From Desulfobacterales bacterium (GTDB taxonomy: Bacteria > Desulfobacterota > Desulfobacteria > Desulfobacterales > UBA11574): DNA of 17,352 nucleotides. The position numbers were made by a program, and so were the translations under genes. How positions within the stretch are numbered: position 1 is the first letter of the stretch; every line of letters starts with the position of its first letter. The notes below the pieces were generated by a model. It worked only from the letters and a program-made list of their open reading frames with translations, made no database searches and had not been told where the DNA came from. Where the stretch lies: positions 1 through 17,352 of the forward strand of contig JAQYVG010000037.1 of NCBI GenBank assembly GCA_030145595.1, in the 5' to 3' direction. Shown in pieces: positions 1-6,406 of this stretch.

Positions 1-1
1 G

Positions 2-226
2 GTTCTAAAGGCCAACGAATCCTTCCTTAAGCTTCAGGACAGCCTGGAAGGGACTGAAAACAGAATTGCAGTGGAACGCAAACGATACAATGAGTCGGTC
101 CAAATGCTGAACACCTATACCCGGACATTCTTCGGAAGATTCTACGCAATGTTTGCAGGGGTCTCAAAAGCAGACTACTTTGAGGTGCCCGAGACAGAGC
201 AAGCGGTCCCCAAAGTGAAATTCTAA
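2..226 (+). CDS. lemA: LemA family protein, C-terminal part (5' end outside window)
   Basis: The frame is open from base 2 to a TAA at 224-226, giving 74 residues. It matches the C-terminal half of LemA proteins: LKANESFLKLQDSLEGTENR, then an arginine-rich helix with RKRYNESV, then a hydrophobic aromatic tail (RFYAMFAGVSKADYFEV) that corresponds to the family's F/YFE ending. LemA proteins are membrane-anchored helical-bundle proteins of unknown biochemical role; the N-terminal anchor would lie upstream of the window. Only 12 bases separate it from a secreted lytic transglycosylase, and a DUF350 membrane protein follows, so the three probably form an envelope-related operon (inference). The family assignment is secure; the function is not known. 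Confidence 0.85.
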   Translation, partial: VLKANESFLKLQDSLEGTENRIAVERKRYNESVQMLNTYTRTFFGRFYAMFAGVSKADYFEVPETEQAVPKVKF

Positions 227-238
227 TTGTAATGGAAT

Positions 239-811
239 ATGAATAAATTTATTCTAATACTTTTATTGGTTTTAATACCCTTTCAAGTTCAAGCCTTTGA
301 GCGCTATAACAGGGTAGTAAAATTTGACAAATATTTTTCAAAATATTCAAAGAGATATTTTGGTGTGAATTTCGACTGGCTTTATTTTAAGGCTCAAGCA
401 GTAGCAGAATCACGACTGCAAGCAAAAGCTAAATCAAGGGCGGGTGCAGTGGGGGTTATGCAAATTATGCCCAAGACATTTAGGGAAATTTCAAGAAAAA
501 ATCCAAGCATCAAGGGTACCAGAGAACAACCACATTGGAACATTGCCGCAGGTATATATTATAACAGAATGATATGGAAAGCATGGAAAGCAGACCGCTC
601 ATTTCAAGATCGCATTAATTATACGTTTGGCTCTTATAATGCCGGGAGAGGAAATATTCTAAAAGCACAAAGGATAGCAAAGAAAAAAGGGCTGAATATG
701 ACCCTATGGCAGTCTATAGAACAAACTCTACCCGAGGTTACGGGCAAACGCAGTGAAGAGACTATTGGTTATATAAGGAAAATTAACAAAATTAAGGGGG
801 TATTGAAATAA
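239..811 (+). CDS. Secreted lytic transglycosylase (SLT/GH23-type domain)
   Basis: 190 residues. Residues 1-19 form a signal peptide (MNK, a hydrophobic stretch, cleavage after VQA). The SLT fold motifs occur in order: AES at 55-58 with Glu57 as probable catalytic acid, GVMQIMP at 72-78, NIAAGIYY at 101-108 and FGSYNAG at 130-136. These fit family 1 lytic transglycosylases, which cleave the MurNAc-GlcNAc bond of peptidoglycan and form 1,6-anhydro ends in the periplasm. The protein is just the catalytic domain, with no LysM or other binding domain. Its stop overlaps the start of the next gene by one base (TAATG). The gene is visibly richer in A/T than most of the window, a possible sign of transfer or simply of local composition. 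Confidence 0.88.
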   Translation: MNKFILILLLVLIPFQVQAFERYNRVVKFDKYFSKYSKRYFGVNFDWLYFKAQAVAESRLQAKAKSRAGAVGVMQIMPKTFREISRKNPSIKGTREQPHWNIAAGIYYNRMIWKAWKADRSFQDRINYTFGSYNAGRGNILKAQRIAKKKGLNMTLWQSIEQTLPEVTGKRSEETIGYIRKINKIKGVLK

Positions 812-1035
812 TGGAACTTTCCATCACATTATTAAATTTTGGATACGCCATAGTTGGTGCAATTCTAACATTACTATTTATGGCGTTAGGTTATAAAACC
901 TTTGACAAAATGACTCCTTTCGACACTTCCAAACAATTGGCAGAAAAGAACGTAGCCGTTGGAATTGTGGTGGGGTCAATATTTGTCGGGCTGGGCATTG
1001 CTTTAGGTTTAGTTATAGGTATGGGGCTTAATTAG
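811..1035 (+). CDS. DUF350 small inner-membrane protein
   Basis: 74 residues with two membrane helices (about 8-28 and 49-72). The loop has the DUF350 signature: FDKMTPFD, then QLAEKNVAVGIVVG leading into the second helix. DUF350 proteins (E. coli YjfL belongs to this family) are small membrane proteins of unknown activity. The ATG overlaps the transglycosylase stop by one base, and GGGGG at 796-800 serves as ribosome binding site inside the upstream gene, so translation is probably coupled. Members of this family commonly occur as tandem domains; this is a single domain, so it presumably oligomerises (inference). Confidence 0.83.
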   Translation: MELSITLLNFGYAIVGAILTLLFMALGYKTFDKMTPFDTSKQLAEKNVAVGIVVGSIFVGLGIALGLVIGMGLN

Positions 1036-1384
1036 TCCCCATCCGGAAATGAGATTATTCTCCTCCTTTTGGACCCCATTGTCATCACCTTTTGCTTTGC
1101 CGAGAGATTCAACAATACAAATTAGAATCTTAACTTTCGAAAATTAAAGATAGCTGGTACCAATCTGCCTTGAGGTTCAGTATTGTAAGCCTCAAAATGT
1201 ATTGATTGGGGTTCCGTATCTGCTATTGACTCAAATTTCTCTCTAATGTAACTTCGGGCAAACAATCTTTACCTGAAGCTTGGTTGGATCGGAACAAAAT
1301 CATACAACATATGTATTTTTTAACACCCGGACGAGACCCATTTATGGCATTAACCTTTAAAAGAATCAAAACAGGAGAAGTTCG
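1036..1384. other. Intergenic region, no gene seen
   Basis: The 349 bases between the DUF350 gene and the ABC binding-protein gene hold no convincing ORF. ATGGGG (1021-1026) and CCCCAT (1037-1042) can form a six-pair hairpin around the DUF350 stop codon, but no U-tract follows at once, so I do not call it a terminator. No promoter close to consensus was seen for the downstream gene. Confidence 0.5.
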
Positions 1385-2185
1385 ATGAAAAAAACATTCG
1401 TTTTCGTTGCTTTATTATCTGCATTGTCTCTGATGTTTACCATGACTGCCTCGGCGGGACCTGCCATGGATCGTATCATGAAGAAAGGGGTGTTGGTGGT
1501 TGGCACCAGCGGCGCACAGCCGCCGATGACAGCCACCACCAAAAAAGGAGAGATCATCGGAATGGATGCTGACATTTCGAGGGCAATGGCCGCTGCAATG
1601 GGTGTTAAAGTAAAATTTGTTTCAATGCCATTTGCCAAGCTTCTTCCGGCCCTCGAAGCAGACCAGGTAGACATGGTCCTGTCGGGCATGACCATAACCC
1701 CGAAGCGCAATCAAAAGGTAGCGTTCGTGGGTCCGTATTTTGTTGGTGGAAAGGGAATCCTGGCCGTGGCCGAGAAGTATGCTGCCTTGCAACAGGCAAA
1801 GGGATTGGATACACCGGAGGTTACTGTTGCAGCTCTGAAGAATTCAACCAGTCAGAAATTTGCCGAGACGTTAATGTCCAAAGCAAAGTTGATCCTTACC
1901 AATTCCTACGAAGAGGCAATTGATCTTCTTTTCAAGGGTAAGATCGATGTCATTGTAGCTGATTTTACTTTTTGTGCACTGACGGCTTACCGCTACCAAG
2001 ATAAGGGGCTGATAGCAGGAGCGTCGCCCCTCACCTTCGAACCACTGGGCATCGCCATGACCGAAGATACACTGTTGCTCAACTGGGTGAATAATTTCAT
2101 GAACTTTCTTCAAGGTAGTGGCAAATTAAAAGAGATGGGTGTGAAGTGGCTTAACGGCGGCTCATGGATTGATGAGTTACCTTAG
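1385..2185 (+). CDS. Amino-acid ABC transporter substrate-binding protein (SBP_bac_3 family)
   Basis: 266 residues. Residues 1-24 are a signal peptide (cleavage after TASA). The mature part starts MDRIMKKGVLVVGTSGAQPP, the usual opening of polar amino-acid binding proteins, followed by GMDADISRAMAAAMGV, FAKLLPALEADQVDMVLSGM and TPKRNQKVAFVGPY, typical of lobe 1 and the hinge. The C-terminal lobe has DVIVADF and the PLGIAMTEDT motif. It would capture a small polar or charged solute in the periplasm and pass it to an ABC permease. No permease or ATPase follows, only a tRNA, so it is an orphan here. AGGAG at 1374-1378 is the ribosome binding site. An ATPase scrap of a matching transporter type lies 2.6 kb downstream. 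The ligand cannot be told from sequence. Confidence 0.88.
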   Translation: MKKTFVFVALLSALSLMFTMTASAGPAMDRIMKKGVLVVGTSGAQPPMTATTKKGEIIGMDADISRAMAAAMGVKVKFVSMPFAKLLPALEADQVDMVLSGMTITPKRNQKVAFVGPYFVGGKGILAVAEKYAALQQAKGLDTPEVTVAALKNSTSQKFAETLMSKAKLILTNSYEEAIDLLFKGKIDVIVADFTFCALTAYRYQDKGLIAGASPLTFEPLGIAMTEDTLLLNWVNNFMNFLQGSGKLKEMGVKWLNGGSWIDELP

Positions 2186-2202
2186 CGGAGCGATTTTATA
2201 GC

Positions 2203-2231
2203 TTGAAAAGGTTAAGCTGATCTGATACCTA
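2203..2231 (+). promoter_or_regulatory. Candidate sigma70 promoter of tRNA-His
   Basis: TTGAAA (2203-2208), a 17-base spacer, then TACCTA (2226-2231). The -35 is good and the -10 is poor. It would start transcription a few bases before the tRNA at 2246. The position is the main support. Confidence 0.35.
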
Positions 2232-2245
2232 ATTAACGTTCGTGT

Positions 2246-2322
2246 GGTGGGTGTAGCTCAGGAGGTAGAGCACCAGGTTGTGGCCCTGGAAGTCGCGGGT
2301 TCAAATCCCGTCACTCACCCCA
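2246..2322 (+). tRNA. tRNA-His (anticodon GTG)
   Basis: A full cloverleaf can be folded. The acceptor stem pairs GTGGGTG (2247-2253) with CACTCAC (2312-2318), including one G-U pair. The extra G at 2246 (position -1) faces discriminator C73 at 2319, which is the identity element of tRNA-His. The anticodon stem is CCAGG/CCTGG with loop TTGTGGC, anticodon GTG at 2280-2282. The T arm has GCGGG-TTCAAAT-CCCGT, and the D arm has the usual AGCTCAG...GGTAGAG. The CCA tail is encoded (2320-2322). Confidence 0.96.
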
Positions 2323-2344
2323 TTTATTCTTTGCAAAGCTTTTG

Positions 2345-2650
2345 CTAAACACCTTTAAATATAAAAACTTTGTGCAAGCTTTTCCACAATTGTTTTATTA
2401 TGGTGTACGAAGCATGGCCAATATGAATTTCGTCAACTTCGGATGCAGAGCGACAAGATTCCATTAAGTCATGATTTTCCTCTAACCGAAATTCTTTTCT
2501 TATATATTCTCCCACGGAAAATTGGAGGTCGATCAATTCCTCCTCTGACGTATTTACTATCATCGATTTGTCGTATAATGACAATTCAGAAATGAGCCTA
2601 TCAACAGCCTGATCAACACTTCTGGGAATTTTTGCAGATATATCATTCAC
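2345..2650 (-). CDS. DUF6794-like small protein
   Basis: 101 residues from a GTG start at 2650. The sequence shows an acidic helical protein: PRSVDQAVDRLISELSLYDK near the N-terminus, EEELIDLQFSVGEYIRKEFRL in the middle, and a C-terminal ASYTIIKQLWKSLHK. From memory this order matches the DUF6794 family, whose function is unknown. No signal peptide or membrane helix is present. The GTG lies eight bases inside the end of the upstream small gene (2643-2816), so translation should be coupled to it. The family name is from recall and could be wrong; that the gene is real is well supported by the overlap. Confidence 0.68.
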   Translation of the reverse strand: MNDISAKIPRSVDQAVDRLISELSLYDKSMIVNTSEEELIDLQFSVGEYIRKEFRLEENHDLMESCRSASEVDEIHIGHASYTIIKQLWKSLHKVFIFKGV

Positions 2651-2816
2651 CCTTCTGATATTCCTTCAAGACTTTATCCACCATTTCAGAATACTCTTTC
2701 TTTGAAAAAATGCCTTTCTCTATCAGTAACTGAACAACAGAATCCAGTTGTATAGTATTCGAAATCAATAGCTGTTCAGAATCTTCTATTTTGTTTGGGT
2801 TTAGTTTTGCTGTCAT
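2643..2816 (-). CDS. Small unknown protein (57 aa), coupled to the DUF6794-like gene
   Basis: Starts at ATG 2814-2816 with the strong site AAGAAAGGA just upstream, and stops with TGA at 2643-2645 after overlapping the next gene by eight bases. The protein is short and amphipathic: MTAKLNPNKIEDSEQLLISN, then a hydrophobic stretch (TIQLDSVVQLLIEKGIF), then a basic/acidic helix (KKEYSEMVDKVLKEYQ). It has no signal peptide or membrane helix. The middle part (LLIEKGIFSKKEY) resembles short helical segments found in many small bacterial proteins of unknown role. It is probably co-transcribed with, and may bind, the DUF6794-like product (inference). Confidence 0.68.
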   Translation of the reverse strand: MTAKLNPNKIEDSEQLLISNTIQLDSVVQLLIEKGIFSKKEYSEMVDKVLKEYQKGE

Positions 2817-3010
2817 AGTAAATCCTTTCTTAAATTAATAGTTATAGTGGAAAAGTATTATTGAAGGAAAGGAACTGCATATTCACAAACAAAACAGCAT
2901 TTGTCAAGAGATTATTAAGCACAATACACTGTTTTTTTTAATCATCTTGGCATTTTTGTTGGTTATGATATAAGGAGATATCAGAAATACGGGAGGGGCG
3001 TTATTAGCAT

Positions 3011-3038
3011 TTGACATATTACAATGTGGCATTATTAT
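3011..3038 (+). promoter_or_regulatory. Strong sigma70-type promoter
   Basis: A perfect -35 TTGACA (3011-3016), a 16-base spacer, and TATTAT (3033-3038, five of six matches to the -10). The predicted start is near 3045. No ORF follows; an intrinsic terminator ends the unit about 85 bases on. Confidence 0.6.
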
Positions 3039-3044
3039 TCCACT

Positions 3045-3130
3045 GGGATAGGCAAGTACAATCTTTGGTGCTGCCTATTTTACCTCCCGCCTAGCCCTTG
3101 GACACAGGTAGCTCCAAGGGCTTTTTCTTT
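3045..3130 (+). ncRNA. Candidate small RNA (about 80-85 nt)
   Basis: The interval lies between a near-consensus promoter (3011-3038) and a perfect intrinsic terminator (3093-3130), with no ORF or ribosome binding site. The predicted transcript can fold into a first hairpin, ATAGGCA (3048-3054) with TGCCTAT (3072-3078) around a 17-base loop, then a short single-stranded pyrimidine-rich linker (TTTTACCTCCCGCC), then the terminator hairpin. The linker could expose CCTCC, which is complementary to Shine-Dalgarno sequences, so base pairing with mRNA is possible (inference). I do not recognise it as 6S, tmRNA, SRP RNA or a known riboswitch. Confidence 0.5.
3093..3130 (+). terminator. Intrinsic terminator of the candidate small RNA
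   Basis: A perfect ten-base-pair stem, AGCCCTTGGA (3093-3102) with TCCAAGGGCT (3113-3122), a ten-base loop, then TTTTCTTT. It is well formed on the plus strand. Confidence 0.85.
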
Positions 3131-3376
3131 AGTTAAAGTTGTTAAGCTTTTTTTATAGACAATTATCTTGAAAATTCGCGGGTTAGATGCGATAGCTAAT
3201 AGACCTGTGGCTGCCAACTTGCCGAAAGGTTTACCCGCCTCCGGCGGACTAAATTTCCTCTCCTCGATGGAATTAATATCAAGGCCACATTTCTCAACGC
3301 AGGACTAGGGTTTTATACTTGGACGCTTTTTATTTATTAAATGCCTGGTTGATAAACACATAAAGGAATAACAATC

Positions 3377-3742
3377 GTGAACATCGTTAAGGGTCTGGAT
3401 AGAATAGCTTTGGTGATAGCGGTAATATCCATTTTGCCTGGATTCTTTTGGGGGTGGAAGGTCTATGATCACTTTGCCAGGGAAGAGATTACGATGAAAG
3501 AGTTAGAGTGGGCTCAAAAAGATGAAGTTTTTAGACCATACAGAATGGCTATCCTCGAAGACCTTAGGCATCTGCCAAAATGGAAATGCACCATAGCCGG
3601 CCTTATAGGCTCAGGTGCCACTTTTTTCGTTGCGCTATTCGGTCTGCGTGGATTAAATCGTGTTTTTATATGGCGTGTTTTTACATGGGTCCTTGGGGGT
3701 TTTAAGGATGAAAAAAAGGATCAGGAACAAAAGCTTGATTAA
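3377..3742 (+). CDS. Small two-helix membrane protein of unknown function
   Basis: 121 residues from GTG 3377, with AAGGA at 3363-3367 nine bases upstream. Residues 8-26 (RIALVIAVISILPGFFWGW) form one membrane helix and about 72-92 (TIAGLIGSGATFFVALFGL) a second, followed by a basic/aromatic segment (NRVFIWRVFTWVLGGF) and a charged tail (DEKKDQEQK). The loop between the helices is rich in charged residues, including EEITMKELEW and a DLRHLPKWK motif. No signal peptidase site is apparent. I do not recognise a named family. It stands alone on the plus strand, convergent with the sigma factor gene. Confidence 0.7.
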   Translation: MNIVKGLDRIALVIAVISILPGFFWGWKVYDHFAREEITMKELEWAQKDEVFRPYRMAILEDLRHLPKWKCTIAGLIGSGATFFVALFGLRGLNRVFIWRVFTWVLGGFKDEKKDQEQKLD

Positions 3743-3875
3743 CGTTCTGACCAAAAAAAAATGAAGGTTCAACCAGGATCGAACGGCTGCACATTTGCAA
3801 AAAATGGCGAGGAAGGTTAATAAACAAGGGAGAGGAGAATAGTCTAAAAAGGGCAAAGGAGATGAAATGTTCGGG

Positions 3876-4583
3876 CTAACTGCCCGGCCGGTCAACGTGC
3901 TCGAGTTTCCGTCGAGCTTTTGCCAGACGTTCCATCGCCTGTTTGTGAAGTTGTGAAGCCCGGCCTTCGGACACTTCCAGGAACTTGGCAGCCGCCTTCA
4001 TGGTTTTTCCCTTGAAATAGCAAAAGTCGATCACTACCCGTTCATTCTTCGGCAGGCGTGATATGGCCCGGGTCAGCTTCAGCTTCAACTCCTTGTGCAA
4101 AATCAACTCCAGCAGATCTTCTGCCCCCTCACCGTCCCAATGATCCTCGTAATTGAGGAAGCCCAATCTGGAAAAAGCCTTGTGCTTGTGAAACTTCTCC
4201 AGCGGCAGTTGCATCGCCTGCGCAACTTCCTCGTCAGTGGGCTGGCGTTTCAGCTTCTGTTCCAGTCCCAGGTGGGTCATCTCCATCCTTTTGGCCATTC
4301 TCCGTTCCCCGCGGGTCAAATGATCCCACTGGCGGAGTTCATCGAGAATGGACCCCTTGATATGATAATTGGCGAAAGATGCAAATTTTACCCCTTTCTC
4401 CGGATCGAACTTTTCCATGGCCCGCAGCAGTCCCACAATCCCGGCGCTGACCAAATCGTCGATGTCGATTTTCGGAGGGAGTTTGCGGTTGTATTGCAAC
4501 ACTATTCGGCGAACGGTAGGCATGTATTTGTCAATGAGCTTCCGCCGTGTTAGGTTTCGTTTTTCGTGTTGCTTGGATACCAT
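3876..4583 (-). CDS. fliA: FliA-type (sigma28) RNA polymerase sigma factor
   Basis: 235 residues. Region 2 spans about 17-85: IDDLVSAGIVGLLRAMEKFD, then GVKFASFANYHIKGSILDEL. Region 3.0 has DHLTRGERR, with Arg91, Arg94 and Arg95 in the same numbered positions as in E. coli FliA (from memory), where region 3.0 arginines contact the GCCGATAA element. Region 3 continues to about 135, and region 4 (173-228) has ISRLPKNERVVIDFCYFKGK and the helix-turn-helix SEGRASQLHKQAMERL. Such factors transcribe late flagellar and chemotaxis genes. The ribosome binding site is GAGGA, 12 bases upstream. No flagellar gene or recognisable anti-sigma gene adjoins it, unlike the usual setting beside flhF/flhG; a matching promoter sits at 9311-9338. 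It may be the main motility sigma or a paralogue. Confidence 0.88.
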   Translation of the reverse strand: MVSKQHEKRNLTRRKLIDKYMPTVRRIVLQYNRKLPPKIDIDDLVSAGIVGLLRAMEKFDPEKGVKFASFANYHIKGSILDELRQWDHLTRGERRMAKRMEMTHLGLEQKLKRQPTDEEVAQAMQLPLEKFHKHKAFSRLGFLNYEDHWDGEGAEDLLELILHKELKLKLTRAISRLPKNERVVIDFCYFKGKTMKAAAKFLEVSEGRASQLHKQAMERLAKARRKLEHVDRPGS

Positions 4584-4586
4584 ATC

Positions 4587-4631
4587 GGGCTGTTTCCTCG
4601 GAGCGGATCGACCGCTTAGGGGCTGTTTCCT
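4587..4631 (-). repeat. Pair of 12-base direct repeats in the sigma-factor leader
   Basis: On the minus strand AGGAAACAGCCC occurs twice, at 4587-4598 and 4620-4631. The copy nearer the gene contains its Shine-Dalgarno sequence. The segment between them can form a short AGCGG/CCGCT hairpin. Both copies carry a GGA core, so they could be sites for a translational regulator of the CsrA type (speculative). Confidence 0.4.
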
Positions 4632-4764
4632 TCTCAGCAGCGGTGATCGATAAGCGACCCTGGGGTCGTAAGTTTAAAGTTATAGAATCTATTTCACAGC
4701 AATCTGCGTAGCATAGTTCCCTCGTCAGGTTAAAAAGTTAACACAATTAACTCCTATTAATCAA

Positions 4765-4920
4765 GACCCTATAATTATCGTTGACTTGCTAATGAAAAAT
4801 CTGGCAAAAGAGGGGATGACAATGGTGGTTGTTACCCATGAAATGGGTTTTGCCCGGGAAGTAGCCGATCTCGTTATTTTCATGAATGAATTCGACTTTT
4901 TACGAATTCATCAAAAATAA
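4765..4920 (+). pseudogene. Remnant of a polar-amino-acid ABC transporter ATPase
   Basis: In one frame the sequence reads DP...VDLLMKNLAKEGM and then VVVTHEMGFAREVADLVIFM, ending in a TAA at 4918-4920. This is the stretch from the D-loop (DP) through the switch histidine (THE) of GlnQ/HisP-type ATPases. The Walker A, Q-loop, signature and Walker B parts are absent; the frame is closed by a stop about 80 bases upstream. Homology stops near 4890, and the last residues (FDFLRIHQK) are encoded by a dispersed 22-base repeat. It cannot make a functional ATPase. It is compatible with the orphan binding protein at 1385-2185 being the other survivor of the same transporter, but that is only a guess. 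Confidence 0.8.
4893..4914 (+). repeat. Dispersed repeat, copy 1
   Basis: 22 bases (CGACTTTTTACGAATTC followed by ATCAA) recur at 10890-10911 with one mismatch. This copy sits exactly where homology to the ABC ATPase ends, just before the glycosyltransferase start. Confidence 0.6.
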
Positions 4921-4921
4921 T

Positions 4922-5650
4922 ATGACGATTAATTACTCAGTCATTATTCCGGCATATAACGAAGAACAATGGTTGCCTGATACCCTTGCGGTGCTCCGGG
5001 AGGCGATGGGCTCGCTGTTTCTGCAAGGAGAGGTCATTGTTGTCGATAATAATTCCACCGACCGAACTCCTCAGATTGCCCGGGAAGAGAACGCGCGAGT
5101 CGTGTTCGAACCGGTCAACCAGATCTCCAGGGCACGGAATACAGGCGCCAGGGTTGCCAAAGGCCGCTATCTTATCTTTATAGATGCTGATACCATCGTT
5201 TCGTCCGTTCTGCTACAGACCGCGCTGGACAACCTCTCCGGCGGCCGGTGCTGCGGCGGAGGGAGTTTGGTGGATTTTGACAAACCGCTTAGGCCTTTGG
5301 CCCGCAGGTCTCTGGATCTGTGGAATTGGATTTCTTTGAAATTTGGTTTTGCGGCCGGATGTTTCATCTATTGCCTGCGGGAAGGATTCGAAGCTGTCGG
5401 CGGATTCAGTCAGAAGGTTTACGCCAGCGAGGAAATTTGGTTCTCTAATCGGCTGCAATCATGGGGCAACCTGCAACAAAAGGCCTTTCACATAATTACA
5501 TCCCCACGGGTTGTAACTTCCAGTCGCAAACTGGAGTGGTATTCCCCGGTGCAATTGGGGCTTACGGCTTTGATGACAACGGTTTTCCCTTTTTCATTAC
5601 GGTTCCGGAATTCTTGTTCGGTTTGGTACCGGCGACCAAAGAAGCCGTAA
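4922..5650 (+). CDS. Family 2 glycosyltransferase
   Basis: From ATG 4922 the protein has 242 residues. It opens with the GT-A/GT2 nucleotide-sugar fold: YSVIIPAYNEEQWLP, VIVVDNNSTDRTPQIA, ISRARNTGARVAKGRYLIFI followed by DAD, the metal- and donor-binding triad. A hydrophobic patch (WNWISLKFGFAAGCFIYCL) and the acceptor-side motif EEIWFSNRL follow, and the tail ends in a basic WYRRPKKP. It would transfer a sugar to an acceptor at the cytoplasmic membrane face; donor and acceptor are unknown. An in-frame ATG at 4886 would add 12 residues, but that stretch is the dispersed repeat plus ATPase remnant, so I prefer 4922; neither start has a good ribosome binding site. It converges on the gene at 5666 with a 15-base gap. 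Confidence 0.82.
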   Translation: MTINYSVIIPAYNEEQWLPDTLAVLREAMGSLFLQGEVIVVDNNSTDRTPQIAREENARVVFEPVNQISRARNTGARVAKGRYLIFIDADTIVSSVLLQTALDNLSGGRCCGGGSLVDFDKPLRPLARRSLDLWNWISLKFGFAAGCFIYCLREGFEAVGGFSQKVYASEEIWFSNRLQSWGNLQQKAFHIITSPRVVTSSRKLEWYSPVQLGLTALMTTVFPFSLRFRNSCSVWYRRPKKP

Positions 5651-5665
5651 TTTGCGATTGCTTGT

Positions 5666-6133
5666 CTATATTTTTTCCATGGCGCCGTAAGCGGCCTGGA
5701 TTCTGTCCCGGAGAAGAAAACTAAGCCTTTCCATGATATTGAATCCAAGTTCGGCGTTACTAATCATAATTTTTCTTAAATCAGCCCCCTTAATTGCCAG
5801 GGTTGTTGTCGGCGTTTGACAGGCAGCCGAGGACATGAGGATGTGGGGCAGATCCAGCAGCGTTGACCAGCAACCCAACACCCTGCCCTTGCCAAGGGTT
5901 TCCACAACCACTTCTCCCTTGCGGGCACCCAGATCAAGGTGTCTTACAATGTGTACGCGGCCCTGAACAACAACATAAATATACTCTCCATAATCACCCT
6001 GCTGAAAAACATACTCACCACCCTCATACGTGTTCACCTGGCAGAGTCCGGCGATCTCAGATATATCACTTTTTTCCAGCCGCTCGAAAAATTCGCAGTG
6101 TTTCAAAGCTCGTTTGATTTCTGTTGGGTTCAT
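5666..6133 (-). CDS. Stand-alone cyclic-nucleotide-binding-fold protein
   Basis: 155 residues with one cNMP-binding (CRP/CAP-type) beta-roll: FFERLEKSDISEIAGLCQ, GEYVFQQGDYGEYIYVVVQG at about 39-58, then ETLGKGRVLGCWSTLLDLPH, and a C-terminal helix (MERLSFLLRDRIQAA). No helix-turn-helix follows, so it is not a transcription factor of the Crp/Fnr type. The phosphate-binding cassette is abnormal: the FGE triplet is replaced by LGC at 86-88, and the arginine that holds the cyclic phosphate is missing (LMSSAAC). It therefore probably does not bind cAMP or cGMP and may be a protein-interaction module or bind another ligand. AGAGGC precedes the ATG. It stands alone, convergent with the glycosyltransferase. 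Confidence 0.83.
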   Translation of the reverse strand: MNPTEIKRALKHCEFFERLEKSDISEIAGLCQVNTYEGGEYVFQQGDYGEYIYVVVQGRVHIVRHLDLGARKGEVVVETLGKGRVLGCWSTLLDLPHILMSSAACQTPTTTLAIKGADLRKIMISNAELGFNIMERLSFLLRDRIQAAYGAMEKI

Positions 6134-6406
6134 GTTTGCCTCTTTTATTACATGTAAAAATTATTTCCCATCGTATGGCCTCTTGTAATATAATTATCAA
6201 ATTCTAATTTGAAGCGGGTTTTTAATCAAGCGCTTTTCAATATTTAAAAGGCTTTGGTGCGGTCGAAAACAGCTGGTGGAATTAAAAAACTAAATGACTT
6301 TGGGAACGTTATCAGCTAAGTTGATTTATAAAATATATTTTCCTTTTCAAAAGTTTTCATGCAGTTTTTAGGTGTAATTCTTTTGACGTGATAAGGTCAT
6401 AGACTC

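Larger units (their letters stand above)
2817..3376. other. 560-base region without a protein gene
   Basis: It holds the promoter, candidate small RNA and terminator (3011-3130). Further on, GCGGGT (3178-3183) can pair with ACCCGC (3233-3238), or alternatively CCGCC (3235-3239) with GGCGG (3243-3247); the two folds exclude each other. CGGGAGG near 2990 is complementary to CCTCCCG at 3083-3089. No ORF with a ribosome binding site was found. Confidence 0.5.

Noticed and set aside
3870..3886. Terminator for the sigma-factor gene (CGGGC-TAACT-GCCCG)
   Set aside because: A five-base-pair stem overlaps the stop codon, but no U-tract follows on the minus strand.
4886..4921. Longer start of the glycosyltransferase at ATG 4886
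   Set aside because: The extra 12 residues are encoded by the ATPase remnant and the dispersed repeat, and no ribosome binding site precedes it; the family's conserved fold begins right after ATG 4922.
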